The notes under the pieces were generated by a model, which searched no databases, was not told the DNA's origin, and saw only the letters and a program-made list of their open reading frames with translations. This document shows, one piece after another, positions 11,688 to 21,858 of a DNA stretch of 64,000 bases. The DNA comes from Rhizoctonia solani (lineage: Eukaryota > Basidiomycota > Agaricomycetes > Cantharellales > Ceratobasidiaceae). A program made the translations under genes and the position numbers. Position 1 is the stretch's first letter. Every line of letters starts with the position of its first letter. Location: NCBI RefSeq assembly GCF_016906535.1, contig NC_057372.1, positions 1,345,501 to 1,409,500 on the forward strand, given 5' to 3'.

Positions 11688-12895
11688 ATGGAGTATGACG
11701 AACCAGCGCCACGTGCCCGCGACTCGGATTTGGACTCGAACTCGGACTCTGATGAGGAAGGTCCCAACGAGGACCTCGTAATTCGCGGCGCTAGCGGAAC
11801 TGTTTGGCTGGTTAAAGTTCCTAGAACAGTGATGGAGAGCTGGATGAGGATTGACAAAGACGGCGAGGACCTTGGCACCTTGCGAGTGTATCACGAGTGA
11901 GTACGGTGTATTTATAATCGTATCGTACTCCTCGGAAGGACTTAATCGTCGGCAAAAACTGTAAGGACGGAACCACCAGTCATTCAGCTATTGCTATCCA
12001 ACGACCCAAGTCTCAAGGAGAGTCTGCGGGGGGCGGTTTTCACCCTGACGCCGACGGCAGTCCGCCCCAAAAACATGTTTGTCATAAGCGAGACAACTCC
12101 TATACAAACTGATATGCGTAAGACTGCGATAATCAAACGTCCAACGGCTATACTGACTGTTGGATCCAGAGCTTGAGTCAACAATCGATCAACAATGGCA
12201 TATTCAACCTGCCCTGACTCAGAAATGGACGAGGAACATTCATGAACGGAATCGTGAGGTGAGCGTTGAATTACTATACACATTTAGTCTAGCTATTCAA
12301 CATCGCGTTTACCAAGGCCAATGAACCGAGAAGGCAACTTATCCAAATTGACGATGGGAACGCACAGATCAAGAAGATTGCGAGCGGTGCTGGCCATTTG
12401 GGTAACTTCTCAAATATGGTCGTAAGTTTGAATTTGACTACAGCTATTGTATCTCTGGATCCATTGTTAAACTTAATGGTCTTTAACAGAAACAAAAACC
12501 AAAACCTGCTGCAGGTCAATTCGAACGTGCGGCACGCATTCCCAAAAACGAACTCCTCGATATGCTTTTCAAACTTTTCATGGTTCAATCGCATTGGTCT
12601 ATGAAAGTCTTGCGTGAGCGAACCAAACAACCACTTGATTACCTAAAGGAGACTCTAGAAGAAATAGCTATTTTGCACAAGGTGAGCATTCCATTAATTA
12701 GCGGTCAGCAACGCATACAAACAGTTCCTTTAGTCTGGGCCACATACGAATACATGGTCACTACAAGCATCATATGCTCAACAGTTTGGTGCACCTCCTC
12801 CCGAAGCTAACGCTGCTACTTCGTCTATGAATATGGTCGAATCAGACGAAGATGAGGATGAAGACGAAGACATGGACGAAGTCACTGGCATATAG
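11688..12895 (+). CDS. TFG2: TFIIF beta subunit (RAP30/Tfg2)
   Basis: Small subunit of general transcription factor TFIIF, which binds RNA polymerase II and helps it join the preinitiation complex. Exon 1 encodes an acidic start MEYDEPAPRARDSD and the family motif GTVWLVKVPRTVMESW. Following exons give the dimerisation beta-barrel (LLLSNDPSLKESLRGAVFTL, KNMFVISE), then TIDQQWHIQPALTQKW and the C-terminal winged helix RIPKNELLDMLFKLF, HWSMKVLRERTKQPLDYLKE, TLEEIAILHK. The last exon ends with an acidic tail EDEDEDEDMDEVTGI. Five introns of fungal size; no frame break. An upstream TTG-ATT in the same frame is not needed; 11688 is the first ATG. Confidence 0.93.
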
Positions 12896-13164
12896 CAAAC
12901 GTGAGCGATGTCTTTGGAGGTAACGATCTATACGTGGGGCGCCCACTATATTCTGGATGTTATTAATGGCTATAAGCACGGACTTTTCTTGTTGGTGGTT
13001 TGTCTGTTTTCATGTTTCTACAATCATATATTATTGTGCAATGCAAGAGCATTCGAATAACATTTAGATGTCTACTGAGTGGGGCTATTCGCTAGTGATG
13101 AAATAGAATATGCATTACATGCAAATAAAACACAAATGAATGATAAAAGTGATACAATGGATGT
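12896..13164. other. 3' region between TFIIF beta and cytochrome c
   Basis: Convergent 3' ends; AT-rich, no gene seen. Confidence 0.6.
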
Positions 13165-13606
13165 CTACTTGGTGTTCTGTGATGTCATTGTGTTAGCAAA
13201 GGTTTCTAGCTGGGACTATTATAAGGTACGTACCTCTCGGAGCCAGGTGATGAGGTCGTTGCGATCCTTGTCCTTCTTGAGACCAGCAAATGCCATCTTG
13301 GTGCCGGGAATGTACTTCTTGGGGTTCTCTAGGTACTCAAACAAGGTCTGCTCATTCCATGTAACACCCTTCTTGACATTTGCCTCGGTATATGAGAAGC
13401 CTGATGCCTGTCCGGACTTGCGGCCAAACAATCCTACACACACGCTACGCGTCAGTACTCCACAATGACATCGAGCATACATGAGGCGCACCATGCAGGT
13501 TAGGGCCAACCTTGTGAGCTCCGCCAGCCTCAGTGGTGTGGCATTGGGCGCAGCGAGTCGTGAACAGCTTAGCACCGGCTTCAGCTTTTCCTTCAGCGAA
13601 AGGCAT
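13165..13606 (-). CDS. CYC1: Cytochrome c
   Basis: Soluble intermembrane-space electron carrier between complexes III and IV. The protein opens [15 protein letters not shown] and has the heme attachment motif CAQCH (residues about 19-23), GPNLHG interrupted by an intron before LFGRKSG, then [36 protein letters not shown] with the axial Met in GTKMAF, and [13 protein letters not shown] as C-terminus in a tiny last exon (AACACCAAGTAG). Two introns, both GT-AG: the first splits Gly of NLHG. Length about 107 aa is normal. CACGTG at 13848 lies 242 bp upstream of the start. Confidence 0.97.
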
Positions 13607-14067
13607 TTTGTAGAGATGAGGTGGGTGTGAGAGGTGGAGGATGTGGTTGAGAAAGTTGAATGATGGAGAGCGAGAATTTAAAAGTCAAGTTATGATGCGC
13701 GGGAAACCAAGGGTCAGCCGGAGTGTATCGGATCGGATGCAACTCTAGCCAATAGGAGGGCTGGGAATTACGCCGCATATTGGAATTCTCGCACACTGGC
13801 TTGACAGAACCTACGGTTTGCTCTGAGAGATGGATGAAAACTACCCGCACGTGTCCGAAACAGGTTATGTATGAAAAAGCAAGCAATCGTAATAATGTAC
13901 AATGAATGAATGGAACAATTAATACCGGAAACATTCTGCCTGCTCGCTAAGCGCCCAAGTCTCAAAGCCCCAAAAATTATGTTTTCCCGTTTTCGTGTGA
14001 AAGCAACGAATTTTGCGCATGTCTCCGAATTGCATCAAATGGATTTTGTCGATAATCAGAGTTCGTC
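13607..14067. other. Intergenic region, cytochrome c promoter side
   Basis: No gene. Contains a CACGTG at 13848-13853 and a pyrimidine-rich leader just upstream of the cytochrome c start. Confidence 0.5.
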
Positions 14068-14768
14068 ATGATAGCGGGTTGTCGTAATCTTTCGAGTTCC
14101 CTAAGAAATCCTTCAGTGTATGCAGTCATCGATTAAATATAACTCACAGAGCTCTTTTGCGTTGCTGCTTTGTTAAGGTCACACCCTTGCCCTCACCGAT
14201 CATACCATGTGCCTGTTTTGGCCGTACTGGACTATTGCCCGCATTGTTGGTGTTGGTTTCGGACGCAGGCGTCAATATGTTCTCGGCAATTGTATTTAAT
14301 GCATTTGGACAGACTGCAGGTCAGTAGACAACGCTGTCTTTTGCTTTCGCTTCACTCTTCGGTTATGAGACTTAGAATACGGCGATGCGCCGGCAGCCAA
14401 TCCTAAGATTTGCCCATGGTTAAACGTTACGGGGTGGTGGAGACTTTAGCCTCACTTACTCTGAATAAGTCGTTCATGTTTGGCCTGTTTTTCTCCTTTT
14501 TGGTAGGAGTATGCGTTAGTGCCTTGGGTGCGTTGGTTGGTTGGGTTATCGCTGCACTCAGGAGTTCATTAGCCTGTAATAGTACAATTTTTAGAAATTG
14601 TTTTACGATTCACAATATACGGTGACCCACGGGGCTCCTGAATATCCTCTCGGTCAATCCGTTCAGTCTGATCTTCTGAGACAGCAAATATTGGTGACGC
14701 CGTCTTTGCTGAAGGCTGGTGTCGCTGTGAAAGTTTACCCCTTCGATCTTTTGGCTAGGCCAGTCTAA
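14068..14768 (+). CDS. Doubtful small multi-exon gene or relic
   Basis: Not recognised with confidence. A chain of exons can be read: MIAGCRNLSSSLRNPS; then VALLRCCFVKVTPLPSPI and GLLPALLVLVSDAGVNMFSA; then LASLTLNKSFMFGLFFSFLV; then KLFYDSQYTVTHGAPEYPLG and QQILVTPSLLKAGVAVKVYP before a stop at 14766. Donors and acceptors are partly weak (one AAG acceptor). The last part recalls the C-terminal half of family GH31 alpha-glucosidases (LLVSPVL..GA..V.AYFP), but 700 bp cannot hold a GH31 catalytic domain, so it could be a fragment of one, or an unrelated short membrane protein. Confidence 0.33.
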
Positions 14769-14931
14769 ACGCATTGTTGGGGAGACCGATTCTATCTACT
14801 TACCATACTGAATTATATTACGAGTAGTGTTTATACCTCCAGGAATCCTTCGGATTGAGGATGCAGTTGGACTTGGTTGGATAACTATAGTCGTGTGAAG
14901 CGCCACACTAACATATTCCGCTAACGATGAT

Positions 14932-14939
14932 CACGTGAC
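14932..14939. promoter_or_regulatory. E-box CACGTGAC
   Basis: 36 bp upstream of the LYR-protein start codon, close enough to be in the leader or core promoter. Confidence 0.42.
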
Positions 14940-14975
14940 TGGTTGGCTCTTGATCATTACCTTTTCCCAGACACA

Positions 14976-15357
14976 ATGGCTAGTCAAGCTCAAAGACTCC
15001 GTGCCATCAGACTCTACAAAGAAGTACACAATAAAAGTGAATCCGGTAATCTCATTATAATTTTTTTTGCCACAGCTTCATCGTTTGGGGCGCGATTATC
15101 CGGATCCGTCGTATGTTGTTTCCTCTAGAATGGCAATGAAATTGAGTTGTAAATGACACGAGAGTTGTGAAGTTACGATTTTAATGGAAGATTACGTCGC
15201 GCGTATGAAAGTAAAGTCAAATTATTATTATTATTTGGCTTGTTCCCAGAAATCACCGACAATGCTTGCAGGAAACGCGAAATTGACTGATCCAGCCAGG
15301 ATAGACCAGATGCTAGACCTTGCCGAGTTTGTCAAAAAAGGCAAGGAAAACCCTTAG
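14976..15357 (+). CDS. LYR-motif (Complex1_LYR) protein, ETFRF1/LYRM5-like
   Basis: Small mitochondrial matrix protein of the LYR family, whose members bind acyl carrier protein and act as assembly or regulatory factors for respiratory complexes or electron-transfer flavoprotein. Four exons give MASQAQRLRAIRLYKE, LHRLGRDYPDPS, YDFNGRLRRAYE and RNAKLTDPARIDQMLDLAEF ending KKGKENP. The LYK triplet stands at the LYR position, and the Phe-Asn-Gly-Arg-Leu-Arg helix and terminal Phe (AEF) fit the family. The third acceptor is TTGCAG at about 15271; an earlier CCCAG at about 15250 would run into a stop. Length about 75 aa is short but usual for ETFRF1-like members. Could instead belong to another LYRM branch. 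Confidence 0.87.
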
Positions 15358-16206
15358 GTACAGCTTTGGAGAATATATACAAATTATCGTTCTACAGAAA
15401 CGCTTGCGCTTTATTCTCTGAGCAAGTACCGTCATCTGAAGCGATCTTATGAGTCTTAGCTGTCCCATCTCGCCCCTGCCATGTTGGGGCGGTTGTGGGT
15501 AAGTGGCTATTCCAGCTCTATACCACTACAATAACGTCATAGGCTTTAGATCTCAGGCCATAGTACGCTAATTCACACTTCATAAACTAGCCGACATTGT
15601 TTGGTTATGTCCCTGTATCCCTGCTCTATTGTCATCCTCCGGCTCCGGCTCCTCATTCGAAACCCACATAATACATGCTCCATTCACCCATGAATCATCG
15701 TCCACTCTAATTATACGGCAACAGCACGAACTTTCTGGTATGACTCAAGCGCACGTATTGATCCTATATATACCATATAGGCTTTGCCGACGCGTGGAGT
15801 GAAACATCCTGTTTAAGGTTAAATGAGCTCGGATCATTTAACCTTCCCCGATTAAGGATTCCCATTGTCCTATGGTCGATACTTAGGTCACTAGTGCTTC
15901 TTAGTTCTAGTTTTGAAATTAACAACCTACCTTGACCGAGTATATTGGCCATGGGCCGACGCCGCATCCCAACTCCACGCGAACAATAGTACTCGAATTC
16001 ACGCCAATAATGCCACCGTCACTTACCATGGTTGTTCCATTCCTCCGAGCCTTGTCTCATTATTGTCTCAATAATTGGCTCTATGCGCATGGAATGATAC
16101 CTTACACATAGACCAAGCCCATGGCCACATGTTTAAAAACCGCATTCTCCCAGTCGGCTCCACTTAGTAGTACCCCCTTTCAAAGTCCCCGTTCTTTCTC
16201 ATAGAG
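15358..16206. other. Intergenic region
   Basis: No gene supported. The final ~100 bp, pyrimidine-rich with CCCCTTTCAAAGTCCCC, should be the leader of the dioxygenase gene. Confidence 0.5.
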
Positions 16207-18157
16207 ATGAACGCTCTCGTTAAACTGTTTGGACTCATGGGAATTACCTCAGAGCGTCCCTCGGGTAACATTCAGGACGACTACCAGCTCCCAGAGAGCT
16301 CTCCTGATATGACCTCCCTCGCTTGCCCTGAATTTGGTCTCGATTCAAAGACTGGCTTCCTTCCTACTCAAGTACCATTAGCGCGACTACCTGCCGCCTT
16401 CAACAAATGGGAAGACGCACTTCAGCAGGCCATGGTCATCCTGAAGCGCCCGGGTGACTCCGATGACCCACCCCCAACTGACGAGGAAAGGGAGCAAAGT
16501 TCGCGATGGAGGGAGAACCTGAGAACAGTATGTTAATTGTCGTCTATTAAGGGTCTTTTCGCTAACAGCTGTTTAGATGGAGGTCATCAGCATTGATCCA
16601 CTCCAAGTCGACCTGAGAGTAGCCCAGCGTGCCCATCATGTGCTTGCTTTCCTTGTTCAGTTCTACGTCCAGTCCTTGCCACCCCGGGCTGAGACGGAAC
16701 TCGGACCGATTCATATCCCTCGTAGTTTGGCTATTCCGTTTGTGGATGTGTCAAGGTACCTGGATATTGCCCCTATTGTAAGTGCCACCTGACCATTTAT
16801 ATATGACTCATGCTCACGCATAGAGGCAGCTTACTTATGCTGATTGTGTACTCTGGAACTTTTACCTTGAGGACCCGAGCAAACCGCTCACTCTTGAGAA
16901 TATAAGGATTCGGGATTTGTTCACCAAAGATTACCAAGAGGAGCATTTCTTCTTGACCTCTGCCCGCATCGAAATTCGAGGATTCGAAGCAATTCAGCTC
17001 ATGGGTGATGCGATTGCCATGACTCGCAAGGCGCAAAATCTGGATGTTGTAGTCGACGAAATACGTCTGCAGAGTATACTCGCACGTTTGGCTATCGTAA
17101 TCGACGACCTGAATCAGATCTTGTGGTCCGTAAAGGATGCTTGTGGTTATCAATTCTTTTACTGGGTCTTTCGTCCTGTGAGTAGCCTTTTCCGTAACGG
17201 TTGGCAGGTTAAACTCATACTCAATACTCACCAGTGGATCCGAGGAACTGATCAGGCTATGGATCTCCCAAGTGGCTCTACGAAGGTGTTGATGGTGAAG
17301 GGATTGAATTTCAGTGCTCTGGTCCTTCTGCTGGCCAGGCTGCCTTGATGCACGCTTTTGATGGTAAGATACTCATTACCCTTGTCTACTTTTAGTATAT
17401 TAATATGTCTCGAAAGTATTCCTTGGAATCGGGCACCCTCAGAAGGACGACCGATACTCACCAGCGTGCACCGGGATGCGTATCCACCCATCATACGATC
17501 CCCATGGCAATAGTCAAGCGTGTCCTGCTTCCTCGACATCTTCCGCTTCCACAAATGCCTGTCCGGTCACTGGGGAATCGTCTCCTTCTTTTGCTGACAT
17601 TTCGGACGAACTGCGTTCATTTTTGCTCGAAGAAGCAGCTTATCCTACTCCGCCCGCCGAAAAGACAGAATTGTCGATTACTTTGCCCCTCAAGCCCCTC
17701 TCTTTAGAGCGCTCGCTAAATTTACCGACGCCCCCCAGCTCTCCTATGAGTCGCCAGTGCTCAATCCCGTTTCTAGTCGTGGTGAGGTTCCCAAGCTGCA
17801 ACCACAGGCAGATTTGGATACATCTTCATCGTCCGCATGCGTAAATACATCCCTGGAAACCATCAAAAGTTCCTTCTGCACCTAGCTCATTCGAGCGTCC
17901 GTCCTCACGTTGCCGTTTGCGCAAGTTCTGGAGTTCGGCGCGCATACAATGACTGCGTGTGGGCGATCAAGCGCTTCCGAGATACTCACATCAAGATCGT
18001 TACCCTATATGTTATTCACCCGGCCCGGAGTAAGGTTCTCGTCAAAGATACTGACTCCGAAAGCGCGCCCGTCCGAGGTACTGGCGGAACTAGCCTCGTT
18101 CCCCTACTCAAGGCATACCGCAACAACACCGCCAACACTATGTTTCAAACCGATTGA
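16207..18157 (+). CDS. Indoleamine 2,3-dioxygenase (one clear frame break, one unresolved junction)
   Basis: Heme dioxygenase opening the indole ring of tryptophan to N-formylkynurenine, first step of the kynurenine/NAD route. Motifs in order: GFLPTQVPLARLPAAFNKWE, RAHHVLAFLVQFYVQ, IPRSLAIPFVDVSRYLDIAP, LTYADCVLWNFYLEDPS, SARIEIRGFEAIQLMGDAI, then KWLYEGVDGEGIEFQCSGPS, GQAALMHAFD, FLGIGHPQKDD, a Ser/Pro/Thr-rich insertion of about 90 residues, RMRKYIPGNHQKFLLHLAHS with the proximal heme-ligand His, RRAYNDCVWAIKRFRDTHIK and the C-terminal GTGGTSLVPLLKAYRN. At about 17262, RGTDQA and GSPKWLYEG lie in different frames, as if one base is missing. The join into the exon with the heme His (about 17800) has no clean splice in frame and may hide another error. 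Confidence 0.9.
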
Positions 18158-19497
18158 TGCTTCGTTCTACACTGAGTAAATTATTAGATTTGTAACTTTT
18201 TCGTACACTTTTATCCCTATAAATATGTACTCCACATGTAGTCAAACATACACAAGATCTGGCCATCTTGGCCCCTAGCCTTATTTCGCTCTATGTGAAT
18301 ATCACTGAGTCCCTCTCAATAGAATCCGTCGGTAAATCATTAATAGTTACCAATTTGATACTTTCGAGACGAATTTCAACTGTTTACCTTTGTGGCTCTG
18401 GTAATACGTCGATTAATCGCTTGGATTTGTTGATTGGATCCGATCTGATCAAGAACCCATTCTGAGCCAACCAGCGTTCCACAACTCGCCTGACAATCAC
18501 GCAACTTCTCAAGCAGGACCAGCTATTTAAGGAAAATCACCTATTTCTGGTGATTTTCTGTTGCCTGGCAGTTGGGCGATATCAAGATTAACTCGTCCTC
18601 AGGAACGGTGGTACTGCAATTTCGGCGAATGCCTTGTACGTATACATGTGGAGGGATCAGTTCCCTAATTCGTATTTCACTTCATTGGTGTTTCAGCATC
18701 TGGCGTAGAGTTGGACTTATGTCCGATTGGGTACTCGTAATGAGGGATATGCTTCTCATTAGCCTCTCTGCCCTGGCGCCATGGGATAATAATTGTTTCA
18801 ATTTCTTGACATACCTGGTCGATTACCTCGCCAATTCCGCCTCTCTGTTACAGCCTTTAGCGTTATGGATTCGAATGATACCAAGCCAACAAAACCATCT
18901 TTCTCACAGTGCGGTGGAAGGTATCTTAGACGACCGTCATCTGGCGTTACAAAAGCGTTATGACCAAATTCACAAGCGTCGCTCAATGGAGCCTAGTGGG
19001 TCGATGGCTGATCTGATCAGGCCCACCGCTTGCTTGCGGGCCAATCGCGACTCGTATTACCAGGTATCTGACGGCCACGTCAAGGCACAATCGAACTGGG
19101 CCAAATGATGTACTGTCAAATGCCATGCAGTGCATGTTCCTTCGAACTTAGCGTCTAAAGATAAGCCAGACTCAAAATGGGAGCCGGCTAATCCAATGCT
19201 CCTTGATCTTGGCTGTGGGCTGAGTCGGTGATTTTCATTTTCAACCACACCAGATGGTACATCTAGGCCGGTTGTTATACAGATCCTTCGCAACTTTAAT
19301 TCTTCGCCCTCCAGGATCTCATACGCTCACCAACGTAGGCGCCCCGACTCTTGCTTCAGCCACGGCTCCACTTTTCGCTTGGACTCCACCACCATGTCCG
19401 GCGTCGTCGACGGGGCCCAAATCCGAGAAAAGTTATGCCACAGCAAACTGGAACTGAGGCATCAGATAGGATTGTCCGTGAGTGTCCTTGTGTTCAG
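18158..19497. other. Intergenic region with a 178-codon open frame of doubtful meaning
   Basis: An open frame at 18572-19108 (MGDIKINSSSGTVVLQF..) has no domain or usual composition and I treat it as chance. A perfect hairpin lies at 18532-18558. The distal part should contain the GPCR promoter. Confidence 0.4.
18532..18558. repeat. Perfect 10-bp inverted repeat (hairpin)
   Basis: GAAAATCACC - 7 nt - GGTGATTTTC, no mismatch. It is AT-rich and lies 375 bp past the dioxygenase stop codon. No U-tract typical of bacterial terminators is relevant here. Confidence 0.7.
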
Positions 19498-21275
19498 ATG
19501 ACCCTGGATTTCCGTCTTATCTCCGTAAAGGCCATTGTCACGACGGGCCTTGCATCATCCTTGGCAGTCGTTATACTACTAGGATATGTCGTTCGCAATC
19601 ATGTCCAACTACGAAGACTTGAGCTTGCTGGACCGACCAAACGTTCAAGCCATTTTTTCCGCACACATGTGGATTTTTATATGCTCAGTCTGCTGGTAGC
19701 AGATTTACTCCAAGGTCAGCCGAAGCTGGACGTTCATATGGCATTTGCTTACTGATAGCATCTGTAGGTCTAGGTGCAGTCGTAAACATTGAATGGATTC
19801 GAGGAGCAGAGTGCTACTGTGGTTCGCTCTGTAAAGCGCAAGGGGTGATCCAAACACTCGGCGAAACCGGGGTTGCCATGAGGTGTGTTCTAATCTGGTC
19901 TGGCTTGCCTTTCTTCCCATTGACACATGGTGCACAGTACTTTGGCGATATCTGTACACACATTTGTAGTAATATTCTTCAGTTGGCATCCCCCTACGGG
20001 AGCGGCGGGGGCTCGAATCTGGGGCAGTGTTATCGCCCTCATCTGGACCTACCTGTCCCTCTGCGTATCAGTGGGTAAGTGATTGCACCCATGTATCCTA
20101 ACGTAAGCTTACACTGGCACCAGGATTTGCGGTCAACCAGAAGAAACTGCGATCCGCACCCGTAGATGTGGCGCTGGAGGAGTTTTATGCGCCCACTCCG
20201 TAAGTAGATATGAATGTCGCCGAATTACATATCACTCAGATTTTATTTCAGATTTTATTGTTGGATTGGGCAAGGCTATCTCATCGAACGTATCATCTTT
20301 GAGTACTTCTGGATCTGGTATGCAATTGGATATATTTGAAACTCGTCGTATTCATCTCAGCCCAGGTCCACCGCGCTATCTTCGATAGTGCTTTATTCGA
20401 TTCTGTTCCTGCGCATGCGGGGATACATTTCTGTAGATCCAAAAGATGGACCCACGTCCGATTCCACTGGCGACGCACCTCGTCCTCGGAAATGTCATAT
20501 GTGACCGGACCCAACGGCGTGCGCTTACAGGCGATGGCCACTCCTAGCGGGCGTCTAGTCATTAAGCAAGAAACCAAGGACGCGCTCAAGATGCTCTAGT
20601 AAGTTTGATCAATACTATGCGCGCGCCTGATAAGAGCTCATGTTTGTTCTTGTCCGCAGTTACCCAGCCGCATACACCGCGCTCGTCCTTCCCCTTTCGA
20701 TCGCAAGATGGTCCACGTTCGACCCGACAAAACCTCCGGACCTTGAACGTACCGCCGCCGAGACGCCGTTCACAGCAACAGCGATCGTCGTGACCATATT
20801 CGGACTCTCGGGCGTCGTCAACGTTATCATGTTCATCACGACCCGACCCAACGTGCTCGGGTTTGGCGCGCGGCGTCAGGCCCGGGCGGATCGATTGCGC
20901 GAACAGGGACCGACGGGGCTCAGCACGTTTGGGAGTATCGGTCCTACGGCGCGCGGGTTTGGTTCGGGATCAGGGTCCCGAAGCGCGGGGAGCCACGGCG
21001 AGTTGCCTCCTCATGGGGTGTTGGTCATGCAAGAGATCACTCGCTCGGCGTCCGATGCACCAACGTCAGAGTCTTCCCCGCGACGCACAGCCGCGGACCA
21101 GCACCACACTAGGTCCGGACATACGCTTCGGTTCGAAGTTCGGGAAGATAGCGACTATGATCTAAGTGATGTGGACTCAGAGACGAAAAAGGCTGGTCAT
21201 GAGGAAGTGGATGTCGAGCATCGGAGCCAGAGTGGAATCAACCCACCTGCACCAGCGCATCATGCGCGTCAGTGA
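19498..21275 (+). CDS. Git3-like G protein-coupled receptor (one frame break)
   Basis: Seven-helix receptor of the fungal Git3/glucose- or cAMP-receptor-like class at the plasma membrane. Helices: TTGLASSLAVVILLGYVVRN; DFYMLSLLVADLLQ; after the conserved Cys pair (ECYCGSLCKAQGVIQ) ETGVAM and TLAISVHTFVVIFFSW; WGSVIALIWTYLSLCVSV; CWIGQGYLIERIIFEYFWIW; ALSSIVLYSILFLRMRGYIS; a long third cytoplasmic loop; YTALVLPLSIARWSTF; TIFGLSGVVNVIMFITTRPN. The C-terminal tail (~130 aa) is Ser/Gly/Arg-rich and acidic. At about 20443 the frame changes between GYISVDPK and WTHVRFHWRR; one T after AAAGA would restore it. Start taken at ATG 19498 (MTLDFRLIS); an upstream in-frame codon at 19432 is possible. Confidence 0.86.
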
Positions 21276-21858
21276 TAGGCGAGCGCAATATATTGTATAC
21301 TATAGCAACGTTATCTAGTCGACGCTTCGGACGATGATTCGGTTTCTCCTTTTGACTGTGATGGTTCTGATGTCTTTATTTGTATTCTGATTCTCGGTCT
21401 CGGGGTTTGCCATGTACTATCAATATGCTCGCTGGTTGTCTTTTATTTCTGATGTCCTTGTAACATATACATATGCTATATAATCGAAAGAGTTCCTAAA
21501 ACATCAATGCATTGGGGGGGTTGTTTCATTCGAATCAAGACATAGAAGGTGAATACATTATAAACACTAGAGGAGAGATCGGAGAGCGGACGAAATAAAG
21601 CACAGATAGGAAAATGAGAGGTATCCAGCGAGGTCATACTGTAAAAGCATACAACAAAAACAAAGCGTCTAACGCAAAGACAAAAAAAAAAAGGAAACGA
21701 AAAACCCAAAATGGGAGTTCCCACGCGCCATCACCCTACGTCACATAGAACTCGAGGAAACAGGGGAGAGAGGGAAGGTGAGCACATCAAGAACGCGTCC
21801 CGACCTCGTTGCAGGGGGGGGGGGGGAACTCGACTCCACCAGACGATGGGGTGTCGAG
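21276..21858. other. Convergent 3' region with a G13 tract
   Basis: Between the GPCR and the next gene's stop codon. No gene. A run of 13 G at 21814-21826 and an A-rich run near 21688-21695 are the only notable features. Confidence 0.55.
21814..21826. repeat. Homopolymer G13
   Basis: Thirteen consecutive G on the + strand. Length in the assembly is unlikely to be exact. Confidence 0.8.

Noticed and set aside
18572..19108. 178-codon open frame
   Set aside because: No domain, no family-like composition, no good start context or splice partners; treated as chance.
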